Shown here: in pieces, positions 6,646-14,829 of the stretch
How positions within the stretch are numbered: the first letter of the stretch is position 1
How the letters are laid out: each line of letters begins with the position of its first letter
Assembly: GCA_040880365.1 (NCBI GenBank)
Contig: JBBDIO010000169.1
Span: 1 to 23,703, forward strand
Reading direction: 5' to 3'
DNA: 23,703 nucleotides
Source of the DNA: JBBDIO01 sp040880365
GTDB taxonomy: Bacteria > Chloroflexota > Anaerolineae > Caldilineales > Caldilineaceae
Position numbers and translations under genes: made by a program
The notes under the pieces: model-generated
What the model saw: the letters and a program-made list of their open reading frames with translations, nothing else
What the model was told of the DNA's origin: nothing
Databases searched by the model: none

Positions 6646-7787
6646 CCACCCCGCCACGGGTCACGGTGTTGACGGCTACCTATAATGGCACACGCTATCT
6701 GGCTGCGACTATTGAAAGCGTGTTGGCGCAGACCTTTGAAGATTTTGAATATGTGGTTGTGGATGATGCTTCGACCGACGAGTCGGCGCAGATGGTGGCC
6801 GATTTTGCCGCGCGCGATGCGCGGATTCGGCTCGTGCGCAATGCCGAAAATCTCAATCCTGCGGGCGCGTTGAACCGCGGGCTGGCGGTCGCCCGCGGCG
6901 AGTATCTCGCCATATTGGATCACGATGATCTGGCTTTGCCCAATCGGCTGGCTGCTCAGGTGGCGTTTTTAGATGCCGAACCGGACTTTGGCGCAGTGGG
7001 CGCCCAGGCTCGCTGTATTGATGAAACCGGCGCAACTATCAAAAAATTTTTATACCCGGTGGATGCGGCTGTTGCCAGGTGGAATCTGTTTTTCGGCGCG
7101 ACGTTACTCCATTCGGCTTCCATGTATCGGCGCGCGCTGGTTGCAGAGGTGGGCGGCTATTCTGCCCAGCACAAGTTCATATGCGATTATGATCTACTAA
7201 TACGCCTGGCCGAACGCAGCCGAATTGGCAACCTGCCCGATGAGCTGACCTGTTATCGGCGCAGTACCACGCAGGTGAGTGCCAACAATCATCGCCCCCA
7301 GACGGGGCAAATGTTTTTGCTGCAATATGCCATGCAAGCGCGCTGGCTGGGGGTGCGGCCCTCTTTGCAGGTCGTCAATGATCTGGTAGATTGGTTATAC
7401 TCGCGCCGCGCGCCGGCCCAGGGCGCGGTGGCCGTAGTAGAGTGGATGCGCGCAATGTGGGAACGCTATGTGGACAGCGTGGCTTTGAGTGCGGAAGATA
7501 CGACTGTGCTGGGCCGCGCCCTGGGGCAACGCTGGATGTCGATGGCGCACACGACCTATGCCGGGCAGCGAGAGTTGGCCCGCGTCTGCTGGAGCCGAGC
7601 GTGGGAACATGATCCGCTGCTGTTGCAGCGTCCCGAAAACTGGCAACGGCTGCGCGAATTGCGCCAGCGCGATGCGGAGTATGCCAGGAAGGTTGCGGCG
7701 GCTATTACAGAGGCAGAATCTACACAGGCGAAGTCTGAAGAGGCAGACTCTGCACAGGCGGTTGCTGCACGACCCACTACTGCATGA
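6642..7787 (+). CDS. Family 2 glycosyltransferase (lasso cluster)
   Basis: A 381-residue GT-A-fold glycosyltransferase. It opens with VTVLTATYNGTRYLAATIESVLAQ and VVVDDASTDES, the nucleotide-sugar binding part of the GT2 fold. The DxD-type metal motif is in ILDHDDLALPNRL, and later HSASMYRRALVAEVGGY and ICDYDLLIRLAER match GT2 acceptor-side motifs. The C-terminus (about 240-381) is helical with an Ala/Glu/Ser-rich tail. The ATG overlaps the kinase stop (ATGA), so the two are translationally coupled. It may glycosylate the lasso product or its phosphoserine (glycosylated phospho-lasso peptides are known, although with a different enzyme family). A role in cell-surface glycans is the alternative. 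It has no membrane anchor. Confidence 0.88.
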   Translation: MTTPPRVTVLTATYNGTRYLAATIESVLAQTFEDFEYVVVDDASTDESAQMVADFAARDARIRLVRNAENLNPAGALNRGLAVARGEYLAILDHDDLALPNRLAAQVAFLDAEPDFGAVGAQARCIDETGATIKKFLYPVDAAVARWNLFFGATLLHSASMYRRALVAEVGGYSAQHKFICDYDLLIRLAERSRIGNLPDELTCYRRSTTQVSANNHRPQTGQMFLLQYAMQARWLGVRPSLQVVNDLVDWLYSRRAPAQGAVAVVEWMRAMWERYVDSVALSAEDTTVLGRALGQRWMSMAHTTYAGQRELARVCWSRAWEHDPLLLQRPENWQRLRELRQRDAEYARKVAAAITEAESTQAKSEEADSAQAVAARPTTA

Positions 7788-7809
7788 TCCGCCTAGACGC
7801 GCCGCCGGT

Positions 7810-8643
7810 CTATGGGCTGCGTCGCCAATAGGCACACCAACCATCGACGTTCTGAATCGGTTCTTCGATGCCGTGCGCCGCGCGATAGTCATGGATGGCG
7901 CGTGAACAGGAATTGACCATATAGTCGTCGATAATGACAAAGCCACCGGGGCTGAGTTTGGGATAGAGGTGGGTCAGGGCGTCTGTGGTCGATTCGTAGT
8001 AGTCGCCATCCAGACGCAGCAGTGCCAGGCGTTCTACCGGCGCGGTGGGCAGGGTGTCTTTGAACCAGCCCGGCAATAGCCGCACCTGATCATCCCACAA
8101 ATCATACCGCCGAAAATTTTCTTCCACTTCGGCTTGCGATGCGGCGAAGCGCAGTCGATTGGTGCGCCAGATTTTATAGTCAATTGGATGCGCGGTCTCG
8201 TCGATTACAGGAAGCCCCTCAAATGAATCCGCGCCCCAGACGATGCGGTCGGTGATGCCATAGCTGGCGAGTACGCCCCGCATATAGATGAGCGCGCCAC
8301 CACGCCATACCCCCGTTTCTATGAGATCGCCCGGTATATCATCCTGCAAAATATGTTCGATACAGGTGCGGATATTTTCCAGCCGTCGATAGCCAATGGA
8401 CGTGTGGGCCGTGGAGGGGCAATCGCGTCCCAACTCTCGATATTTTAGAACAAAGCGGGTGGGCGCGGTGTCGTGGAAGTCGTCACTGATGCCGATCCAG
8501 AGTGGCACATCCTGGTAAATTGTGTTGGTGACTGTGCGCTTGAGCAGATCCAGGTAGCGGTCGCGCAGACGGGCGCTGAGTGGGTCGGGGCCGGCGTCGG
8601 TTGTGGCGGCTAAATTGGAAGCACTCGGTTGGGTTGCAGACAT
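7810..8643 (-). CDS. TylF/MycF-family O-methyltransferase
   Basis: A 277-residue SAM- and metal-dependent methyltransferase of the TylF (macrocin O-methyltransferase) type. Family features: TSIGYRRLENIRTCIEHIL (about 81-99), the SAM site DLIETGVWRGGALIYMRGVL (about 106-125), WGADSFEGLP, and the metal-binding pair RLDGDYYEST and IIDDY. TylF-type enzymes methylate sugar hydroxyls of antibiotics and glycans. ATG 8643 is chosen over the upstream in-frame ATG at 8790, because the extension lies inside the LarA-like gene and is basic and non-conserved. It starts 14 nt after the LarA-like stop and ends 22 nt from the convergent glycosyltransferase, so it might methylate that enzyme's sugar; this is inference. 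Confidence 0.88.
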   Translation of the reverse strand: MSATQPSASNLAATTDAGPDPLSARLRDRYLDLLKRTVTNTIYQDVPLWIGISDDFHDTAPTRFVLKYRELGRDCPSTAHTSIGYRRLENIRTCIEHILQDDIPGDLIETGVWRGGALIYMRGVLASYGITDRIVWGADSFEGLPVIDETAHPIDYKIWRTNRLRFAASQAEVEENFRRYDLWDDQVRLLPGWFKDTLPTAPVERLALLRLDGDYYESTTDALTHLYPKLSPGGFVIIDDYMVNSCSRAIHDYRAAHGIEEPIQNVDGWCAYWRRSP

Positions 8644-8657
8644 GGCCGGATTTTCTT

Positions 8658-9908
8658 TCAGGCGTGTTGCGTCGCAGAGGAAGACAGGCGCAAGCCCCCG
8701 GCGGCGTCGAAAATGAGTTCGGCGGCGGGTTCCAATTGGGTCAGCTGGTCGTTTGTCGCCACTTCGGCGAGCAGTGCCTGGGAAACCCACAGCGTATCCA
8801 GGTCCAGCGTGTTGCGCACGATGACTGCGCGCGCGGTATTGGGGTTGGGACCTGCCAGCGCAGTATCGAAGATGCTGCGATCATTGGGCAGGGTGATGGG
8901 AATTTTGGCACCGTTGAAATTGCCGGCAGTCAGGCAGTTGGTGTAGGTGGCGTGAATGTCGATCTGGTCGGCCAGGCGCTGGGGGATGAGATCGCAAAAG
9001 CCCACGCCCACCGCGTTGCCGTGGCTTTTGGGCGTGAGATCCAGCGCGGCCAGCACGCGGATGCGCGGTTCGGGCAAGCCGCCGGTGCGCCGCCACATGC
9101 CCACTACGTTGAGATCCATGCCGCTGCCGCTGATATCTTTGCCAATCGCCTGGAGCACAACCAGATCCAGATCGTTGAAGGGGATGAGGGGCAGATGTCC
9201 CCAGGCTTCTTGCAGCAACACAGGCTCGCGCTGTTCGATGGCGGCGGCGGGGATGGCTTCGAGCCGTGCCGGCGCGTGATGCCCGTTTTCGACAATGGCG
9301 ATGCCGGCCAGAATCGGCTTGTTGGCGATCAGATAGCGGGCCGCGTCGGGGATGGCTTCGCGCAGACCCCAACTATGCATGGTGGCCGCGCCTTTTTCTT
9401 TGCCCAGACCCACAGCCAGCATTTTATAGAGACCGCTTTCCCAATCGCCGCGGAAGCCGGTGTGGGGTTTGATGCGGTTCACCACGATGACGCCATCGGC
9501 CTGATTGGCGTGGGGGTCGAAATAGACGGGCATCCCGGCCGCGGTTTCGCCTAATAGCTGCGCATCCATGTCTGAATATACCGGCGCGCGCGCGGCGATG
9601 CCATAGCTTTCCAAGACCTGGCGTTGTCCTTCGGCAGTGCCGCCGCCGTGGCTGCCCATAGCCGGGACAATAAAAGGATCGGCGCCCGCCGCGCGCAGCG
9701 CTTCGATTGTGATGGCAACCACTTCACCTATGCAACCTATGCCGCGACTGCCTACGCCGACCGCAATCCGCTTGCCGCGCAGATCGGGCAGATGAGACAC
9801 ATCGGCAAGCAGCGCGTCTAGTTGGGGGCGCAAGTGGCCCGGCAGATCGGTGATAGCGGCAGTGGTCAGGCTTTGGCGAATGGGAGCAAATGCTGGAAGC
9901 TGTGACAT
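8658..9908 (-). CDS. LarA-like (DUF2088) protein
   Basis: A 416-residue protein resembling the lactate racemase/DUF2088 superfamily. Visible motifs: IAVGVGSRGIG (about 48-58), PFIVPAMGSHGGGTAEGQ (about 78-95), VVNRIKPHTGFRG (142-154) and ESGLYKMLAVGLGKEKGAATMH (157-178). The conserved His of GSHGG and IKPHT correspond to family positions. LarA racemases use a nickel-pincer cofactor to racemise 2-hydroxyacids; many DUF2088 members have unknown substrates, so lactate should not be assumed. Start ATG 9908 matches the family N-terminus; a much longer overlapping frame (start 10682) runs antiparallel-free through the OsmC gene in another frame and is not credible. It is co-directional with OsmC and TylF genes. 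Confidence 0.85.
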   Translation of the reverse strand: MSQLPAFAPIRQSLTTAAITDLPGHLRPQLDALLADVSHLPDLRGKRIAVGVGSRGIGCIGEVVAITIEALRAAGADPFIVPAMGSHGGGTAEGQRQVLESYGIAARAPVYSDMDAQLLGETAAGMPVYFDPHANQADGVIVVNRIKPHTGFRGDWESGLYKMLAVGLGKEKGAATMHSWGLREAIPDAARYLIANKPILAGIAIVENGHHAPARLEAIPAAAIEQREPVLLQEAWGHLPLIPFNDLDLVVLQAIGKDISGSGMDLNVVGMWRRTGGLPEPRIRVLAALDLTPKSHGNAVGVGFCDLIPQRLADQIDIHATYTNCLTAGNFNGAKIPITLPNDRSIFDTALAGPNPNTARAVIVRNTLDLDTLWVSQALLAEVATNDQLTQLEPAAELIFDAAGGLRLSSSATQHA

Positions 9909-10012
9909 GGTACGGGTCCCGTCTGGGGTCTGGGTTGTTTTTCGATAAATGGCTGCGCGCCTGGTTCCGGGTTCAGGGCTGGGCGCGTACACTATGCGCG
10001 CTGATCTGCGAT

Positions 10013-10558
10013 CTATGCTTTGGTCGAATCTGGGGCAGGCGCGGCGTGGTGCGCGGTCACGGTCATGGGGCTGCGCAATGTGTTGAGCACGGCGCAGGTC
10101 TGTTCCACCGCAGCATGGAGCTGGGCTTGTTGTGCGGCGGTTGCGCCGGTGCGCACCGTGGGCGTATAGGCCAGCGATTCCAGCGCGATAGGTCCATTGG
10201 CGGGCAAACCCACGACGCCTGTCATATCCAGTGCGCCTTCGACTTCGATGGCGATGTGATCCAGCGGGATATCGAGCAGCGCCGCCTGGAGCAGATAGGT
10301 ATGTACCAGGCAACTTGCCAGCGCGCCCAGCAACATTTCGGGCGAGCTGGGGCCTAGCGAATGGCCTGCCAGGCCGGGGGCAGAATCGCTGGCGATCCGA
10401 TAGGCGCCCATTTGCACAGGGCGCACGCCTGTGTTGCCGGCCACTTCGGAGCTGACCGTGAGGCGCACTTTGGCGGCGCTGGGATCGGCCTGCAATTCGG
10501 TGCGCCGCTGGGCCAAAACCTGGGCTTTGCGCGTGAGATAGGGCTGGAGTTCGGACAT
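10013..10558 (-). CDS. OsmC-family protein
   Basis: A 181-residue OsmC/YhfA-like protein. The family signature is visible as GPSSPEMLLGALASCLVHTYLLQAALLDIPLDHIAIEVEGALD in two parts, with Cys83 in the first helix (ASCLVHTYL) and Cys155 (EQTCAVLNTL) as the second redox Cys. OsmC proteins reduce organic hydroperoxides through such a Cys pair; some members of the wider family act on other substrates. Start ATG 10558 has AAAGG upstream; an in-frame ATG at 10576 has no ribosome site. Likely first gene of the minus-strand set with LarA-like and TylF genes; the 104-nt gap to LarA has no clear terminator. Confidence 0.88.
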   Translation of the reverse strand: MSELQPYLTRKAQVLAQRRTELQADPSAAKVRLTVSSEVAGNTGVRPVQMGAYRIASDSAPGLAGHSLGPSSPEMLLGALASCLVHTYLLQAALLDIPLDHIAIEVEGALDMTGVVGLPANGPIALESLAYTPTVRTGATAAQQAQLHAAVEQTCAVLNTLRSPMTVTAHHAAPAPDSTKA

Positions 10559-10732
10559 GGTTTGCCTTTCGGTCATTAGCGTGCAATCGCGTGCGCGGGG
10601 CCGGAGGTGGGACGCGCCGCGGAGTAGGGGCGAGTTGATAGATGCTCGCCGTGTAACATGCTGGCACAGGCCGAGAAAACATGTTTGAAATTGATGGCGA
10701 GTTCGTGTGAATTCGTGTACCTATCCAGGCCG

Positions 10733-10741
10733 ATTATAGCA
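10733..10741 (-). promoter_or_regulatory. Extended -10 promoter for the OsmC-LarA-TylF set
   Basis: On the minus strand TGC-TATAAT is a perfect extended -10. No good -35 lies 16-18 bases upstream. It points toward the OsmC-like gene, with a start site near 10726. Confidence 0.6.
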
Positions 10742-10874
10742 CGGTGACACCATTATGCGGGAAACAGGGGCTGTAACATCGGGCGCGCGCGTACATCGCT
10801 TGGGCATTGTGGCGCGGATTTCCCGGCCTGGCGCGCCAGACTAAAGAGTGACTAAGAAATGGACAGGTGGAAAA

Positions 10875-10904
10875 TAAACAGTATGGTTGGGGGCATGGTA
10901 TAAT
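10875..10904 (+). promoter_or_regulatory. Extended -10 promoter for SulP
   Basis: TGG-TATAAT (10896-10904) is a perfect extended -10, with TAAACA (10875-10880, four of six) 18 bases upstream. It lies about 120 bases before the SulP start. Confidence 0.6.
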
Positions 10905-11027
10905 CGGTGCTTTTGCAAGCAATTGTGCAATTGTACGCATCCCACTTACAAGCAACTGGCGCAGTGTGGTGCATACACCCAACGGATTCATCAGAAAGAA
11001 ATATTCAAAATCAGGATAGGAAGCTCA

Positions 11028-12509
11028 ATGTCTTTAGCGCGTGTGCAGGAAGAATGGTTTGGGAATGTGCGGAACGACCTTTTGGCGGGTGCCGTCGTCG
11101 CACTGGCGCTGATTCCCGAGGCGATTGCTTTTTCGATTATCGCCGGCATAGACCCCAAGGTGGGGTTGTACGCATCGTTTTCGATAGCGGTAATCATTGC
11201 GATTTTGGGGGGCAGGGCCGGCATGATCTCCGGCGCGACTGGTGCAATGGCGCTGGTTGTCGTGCTGCTTGTGCGCGATCATGGGCTGCAATATTTACTC
11301 GCGGCGACGATTCTCACAGGTGTTTTGCAGATTCTGGCAGGTGTGTTGAGGCTGGGACAATTGATGCGTTTTGTCTCGCGCTCGGTCATCACCGGCTTTG
11401 TGAACGCGCTGGCAATTCTGATTTTTATGGCCCAACTGCCCGAATTCGAGGGGGCAAGCTGGGTCATGTATGCTATGGTGGCGGCAGGTCTGGCGGTAAT
11501 CTATCTGTTACCGCTGGTGACGACTGCGATTCCGTCGCCGCTGGTCTGCATTGTCGTGCTCACCGCCTTTAGCATTGGTATGGGGCTGGATATTCGCATG
11601 GTGGGCGATATGGGGGAACTCCCCGCGACATTGCCCATGTTCCTCTTGCCCGAAATTCCGCTCAATCTCGAAACGCTCATGATCATTCTGCCCTATTCGG
11701 TCACGCTGGCGGTGGTGGGTTTGCTGGAATCGCTGATGACCGCAGTGATTGTGGATGACCTGACCGATACGCCCAGCGACAAGAATCGCGAGGGCTGGGC
11801 GCAGGGCGTAGCCAATGTGGCGACGGGTTTTCTGGGGGGGATGGCCGGCTGCGCGATGATCGGGCAATCGGTGATCAATATAAAATCGGGTGGACGCGGG
11901 CGTTTGTCGACGCTCTTTTCGGGCATCTTTCTGCTTTTTCTCATTCTGGTGTTGGGCGATTTGGTGCGCCAGATTCCCATGGCCGCGCTGGTTTCGGTGA
12001 TGATTATGGTGTCCATCGGTACGTTTAGCTGGTCGTCTATCAAAAATCTTACGGTTCATCCCAAAAGTTCGAGTCTGGTGATGATTGTAACGGTGGTGGT
12101 GGTGGTCTGGACCCACGATTTGGCCCAGGGCGTGCTGGCGGGCGTGCTGATGAGCGGCATTTTCTTTGCCCGCAAGGTCTCGCGTTTACTCATCGTGGAA
12201 TCGGAAGCCGCCGCCGACGGCGCGCTGCGAACCTATCGGGTCTATGGGCAGGTCTTTTTTGCCTCGGCGGAAAAATTCGTGGCAGCCTTCGACTTCAAAG
12301 AGGTGAATGAACGGGTGGTGATTGACGTTTCGCAGGCACATTTCTGGGATTTGACGGCAGTGGGCGCACTGGATAAGGTGGTGATCAAGTTCCGGCGCGA
12401 GGGCACCGAGGTGGAGCTGCTCGGCATGAACCAGGCCAGCGCTACAATTGTGGATCAACTGGCAATCTATGATAAGCCCGATGCTGTGGAGTTGATGACC
12501 AAGCACTAG
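11028..12509 (+). CDS. SulP-family anion transporter with STAS domain
   Basis: A 493-residue SLC26/SulP transporter. The N-terminus NDLLAGAVVALALIPEAIAFSIIAGIDPKVGLYASF matches the family's first helices in two conserved pieces; many hydrophobic spans follow to about residue 385. The C-terminal STAS domain (about 405-493) contains VVIDVSQAHFWDLTAVGAL, the usual regulatory-loop position. SulP proteins carry sulfate, bicarbonate or other anions with Na+ or H+; the substrate cannot be told from sequence. ATG 11028 has AGGAAG five bases upstream and a family-typical N-terminus; the in-frame extension to 10887 is not conserved. A universal stress protein gene follows 122 bases downstream. Confidence 0.93.
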   Translation: MSLARVQEEWFGNVRNDLLAGAVVALALIPEAIAFSIIAGIDPKVGLYASFSIAVIIAILGGRAGMISGATGAMALVVVLLVRDHGLQYLLAATILTGVLQILAGVLRLGQLMRFVSRSVITGFVNALAILIFMAQLPEFEGASWVMYAMVAAGLAVIYLLPLVTTAIPSPLVCIVVLTAFSIGMGLDIRMVGDMGELPATLPMFLLPEIPLNLETLMIILPYSVTLAVVGLLESLMTAVIVDDLTDTPSDKNREGWAQGVANVATGFLGGMAGCAMIGQSVINIKSGGRGRLSTLFSGIFLLFLILVLGDLVRQIPMAALVSVMIMVSIGTFSWSSIKNLTVHPKSSSLVMIVTVVVVVWTHDLAQGVLAGVLMSGIFFARKVSRLLIVESEAAADGALRTYRVYGQVFFASAEKFVAAFDFKEVNERVVIDVSQAHFWDLTAVGALDKVVIKFRREGTEVELLGMNQASATIVDQLAIYDKPDAVELMTKH

Positions 12510-12631
12510 GTTGCGCGTAAATTTGCTTCCCTGGCGCGTGACCGCTGACCGAAAATCAATGATTGAGGAGAACTGGCCCTGCAGCATTTTTATGTGCATG
12601 GACTGTATTCTGAGGAGGTTATGAGGAGCTG

Positions 12632-13510
12632 ATGACAGATCAAAAGACAAACCAGACCCACGCGATTCTGGCATGTATCGACGGTTCGATCTATGCCGAT
12701 AGTGTGTGCGGCCATGCGGCATGGGCTGCCCAGCGATTGGGGTTGGGCGTGCGCTTGTTGCATGTCCAGGAACCACACCCCACCAAAGATGTGCCTACGG
12801 AACGCAGCGGCAATCTGATTTTGGGGCAACGGACCAAATTGCTGGAACGGCTGGCGCAGATGGACGAAGAACGCGGCAAGCTGGATTTGCAAAAAGGGCG
12901 GCTGATTTTGGCACATGCCAAAGAGGAACTGGCCGAAGCGGGCGTGGAGCAGGTGGAAACCTTGCACCGGAGGGGTTCGCTGGTGGAGACGCTGGCCGAG
13001 CTGGAGGGTGCGACCAATCTGATTTTGATTGGCAAACGCGGGGAACATGCCGACTTTGCCGATTTGCATCTGGGGTCGAATCTGGAGCGGGTGGTGCGGG
13101 GCGCGCATAAGCCCATTATGGTCTGTTCGCGCGCGTTCAAGCCCATTGCGCAATTTGCCGTGGCCTATGATGGCGGCGCAAGCACGGCGCGCGCGGTGTC
13201 TGAAATTGCCAATAATACGCTCTTTCGGGGGTTGACTTGTCACCTGTTGCATGTGGGCGACGAAACGTCTACGGCGCGCCAGATGACCGAGCAGGCCGCG
13301 GCAACGCTGCAAGCCGGAGGGATTCAGGTGCAGGTCGTGATTCGCGGCGGCCATCCCGACAAGGTGATTCCGGCGTATGTGACCGAACAGTCCATTGACC
13401 TGCTGGTGATGGGCGCATATGGACATTCGCGCATCCGCACGCTGATCATCGGCAGCACCACCAGCGCCATGATTCGCGGCGTGCGCATCCCGCTTCTGCT
13501 ATTCCGCTAG
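12632..13510 (+). CDS. Tandem universal stress protein (UspA family)
   Basis: A 292-residue protein with two Usp domains (about 9-165 and 170-292). The second has the ATP-binding signature G-x2-G-x9-G-S (GAYGHSRIRTLIIGS); the first has the related GKRGEHADFADLHLGS with one extra residue, so nucleotide binding there may be altered. Domain starts are visible as THAILACIDGSIYADSV and QFAVAYDGGASTARA. Usp proteins bind ATP and modulate stress responses or transporter partners. ATG 12632 has a strong GAGGAG site. It is co-directional with SulP and ends at a strong hairpin, so the two are probably co-transcribed. Confidence 0.92.
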   Translation: MTDQKTNQTHAILACIDGSIYADSVCGHAAWAAQRLGLGVRLLHVQEPHPTKDVPTERSGNLILGQRTKLLERLAQMDEERGKLDLQKGRLILAHAKEELAEAGVEQVETLHRRGSLVETLAELEGATNLILIGKRGEHADFADLHLGSNLERVVRGAHKPIMVCSRAFKPIAQFAVAYDGGASTARAVSEIANNTLFRGLTCHLLHVGDETSTARQMTEQAAATLQAGGIQVQVVIRGGHPDKVIPAYVTEQSIDLLVMGAYGHSRIRTLIIGSTTSAMIRGVRIPLLLFR

Positions 13511-13576
13511 GCGCGCGTTCCGCGCGACGAGTGTCCTTCAGGCGAGAATTCGCCGGATTGGAAAAATCTTCCCATG

Positions 13577-13618
13577 CGGGCAAAATAGGAGCAGCGGCAA
13601 TCGCTCCCGTTTTGCCCG
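13577..13618. terminator. Strong hairpin terminator after the Usp gene
   Basis: CGGGCAAAA (13577-13585) pairs with TTTTGCCCG (13610-13618); inside, GGAGC (13588-13592) pairs with GCTCC (13603-13607), with a 2x2 internal mismatch and a 10-base loop. The T run inside the right arm, followed by TTAATCTTCTT, supports termination on the plus strand. Confidence 0.75.
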
Positions 13619-13674
13619 TTAATCTTCTTCCCAAACCCATTGTACAGGCTTATACAGGCTCGAGGTGAGTGCAG

Positions 13675-14829
13675 ATGGCCGGACAAACCGAAGTGGACGT
13701 GAGCAGGCTTGCGCAAAAGTGTCGGGGCGCGCTGGATTTTGCCGGTGTGCAATTGCGACATTTGATCGAAACCCATCCCGATTATTTCCCCATGTATACC
13801 CGGCAGGGCCGCTGGCGGCATGATGGCGCAGCGTGGACCAACTGGTGTGAAGGCTTTTTGGGCGGACAACTGTGGTTGCTCTATCGGCACACGGGCGAGG
13901 ACTATTGGCGCGCCAAGGCCGAACACTATTCGCATCTGGTAGAAGAACGCCAGCACGACCGCACGGTACACGATCTGGGCTTTGTGTTCTGGTCTACCTG
14001 GCGGCGCTGGTATGAACTGACCGGCGATCCGGCGTTGAACCAGGTGGTGATCCAGGCCGGGCAGACCATGGGTCTGCGCTTCAAGGATAAGGGAAAATAT
14101 CTGCGTTCGTTTGTGGCCAACGAGAGCCTGTTCATCGACATTATGATGAACGTGGGGATTATCTTCTATGCGGCCCAGCAGACGGGAGATGCCGCGCTGT
14201 GGCAGATTGCGCTGGATCACTGTTTCACTTCGCGGCGCACACTGGTGCGCGGCGATGGCAGCACGGCGCATGAGGGCATCTTCGACCTGGAAACGGGCGA
14301 GTTTTTGCGCCAGAGCACGCACCAGGGCTGGCGCGGGGATTCTTGCTGGGCACGCGGGCTGACCTGGGCGCTCTACGGCTTTGGCACGGTCTATGGGTTC
14401 ACCCGCGACGCGCGCTTTTTGCAGACGGCAGAAGCCTGTGCCCAATATTATATGGAGCATACGCCGGCACATGGCGTGCCGCCCAATGACTGGGACGAAC
14501 CGAATCCGGCTTTGCCCTATGAGAGTTCGGCGGCGGCGATTGCGGCGCGCGGCTTCCTCAATCTGGCCGAGCTGACCGGCGATCCGCTGCGCGCCCGCGT
14601 CTATCGGAATTATGGGCTGACCATTGTAGATACGCTGACCGAGCCGGATTTCCTGGCGATTGACACCCCCGGCTGGGAGGGGATTCTCATGCAGGGCATG
14701 TATCACGAACGGTTAAAGCTGGGCGTAGGTGAAAGCGTGATGTGGGGCGAATATTTCTTTCTCGAAGCCGTTACCAAAACGCTGCATCTGTTGGAACAGC
14801 CAGACGCAACACGGGGAGATTGGGCATGA
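13675..14829 (+). CDS. Glycoside hydrolase family 88 (unsaturated uronyl hydrolase)
   Basis: A 384-residue GH88-type alpha6/alpha6-barrel enzyme. GH88 enzymes hydrate the 4,5-unsaturated uronic acid that polysaccharide lyases leave on oligosaccharides, releasing a keto-sugar. Candidate catalytic acids are Asp100 (HDLGFVFW) and Asp155 (LFIDIMMNVG), matching the Asp pair of the family; further motifs are THQGWRGDSCWARGLTWALYGF (in part) and SSAAAIAARGFLNLAEL. There is no signal peptide, so it acts in the cytoplasm. ATG 13675 has GAGGTGA six bases upstream; GTG 13669 would overlap that site. It is coupled to the SDR gene by an ATGA overlap. Confidence 0.92.
   Translation: MAGQTEVDVSRLAQKCRGALDFAGVQLRHLIETHPDYFPMYTRQGRWRHDGAAWTNWCEGFLGGQLWLLYRHTGEDYWRAKAEHYSHLVEERQHDRTVHDLGFVFWSTWRRWYELTGDPALNQVVIQAGQTMGLRFKDKGKYLRSFVANESLFIDIMMNVGIIFYAAQQTGDAALWQIALDHCFTSRRTLVRGDGSTAHEGIFDLETGEFLRQSTHQGWRGDSCWARGLTWALYGFGTVYGFTRDARFLQTAEACAQYYMEHTPAHGVPPNDWDEPNPALPYESSAAAIAARGFLNLAELTGDPLRARVYRNYGLTIVDTLTEPDFLAIDTPGWEGILMQGMYHERLKLGVGESVMWGEYFFLEAVTKTLHLLEQPDATRGDWA

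Larger units (their letters stand above)
10559..11027. other. Divergent intergenic region, OsmC-like versus SulP
   Basis: About 470 bases with no credible gene. It holds two divergent promoters with extended -10 boxes (listed separately). The transcripts would have 5' leaders of roughly 170 nt (OsmC side) and 115 nt (SulP side). I do not recognise a riboswitch in either; CAATTG repeats at 10920-10936 on the SulP side are the only short repeats seen. Confidence 0.55.

Noticed and set aside
7794..7812. TAGAC/GTCTA inverted repeat between the convergent GT2 and TylF genes
   Set aside because: Only five pairs and no T tract; not a convincing bidirectional terminator.
8580..9554. Plus-strand 324-codon ORF antisense to the LarA-like gene
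   Set aside because: Composition is His/Gln/Gly/Ala-rich with no family motif; it mirrors a well-supported gene on the other strand.
8658..10682. A single 674-codon minus-strand ORF spanning the LarA-like and OsmC-like genes
   Set aside because: Only the part from 9908 downstream matches the LarA-like family; the first 258 codons are the wrong frame of the OsmC-like gene, which has its own motifs and ribosome site.
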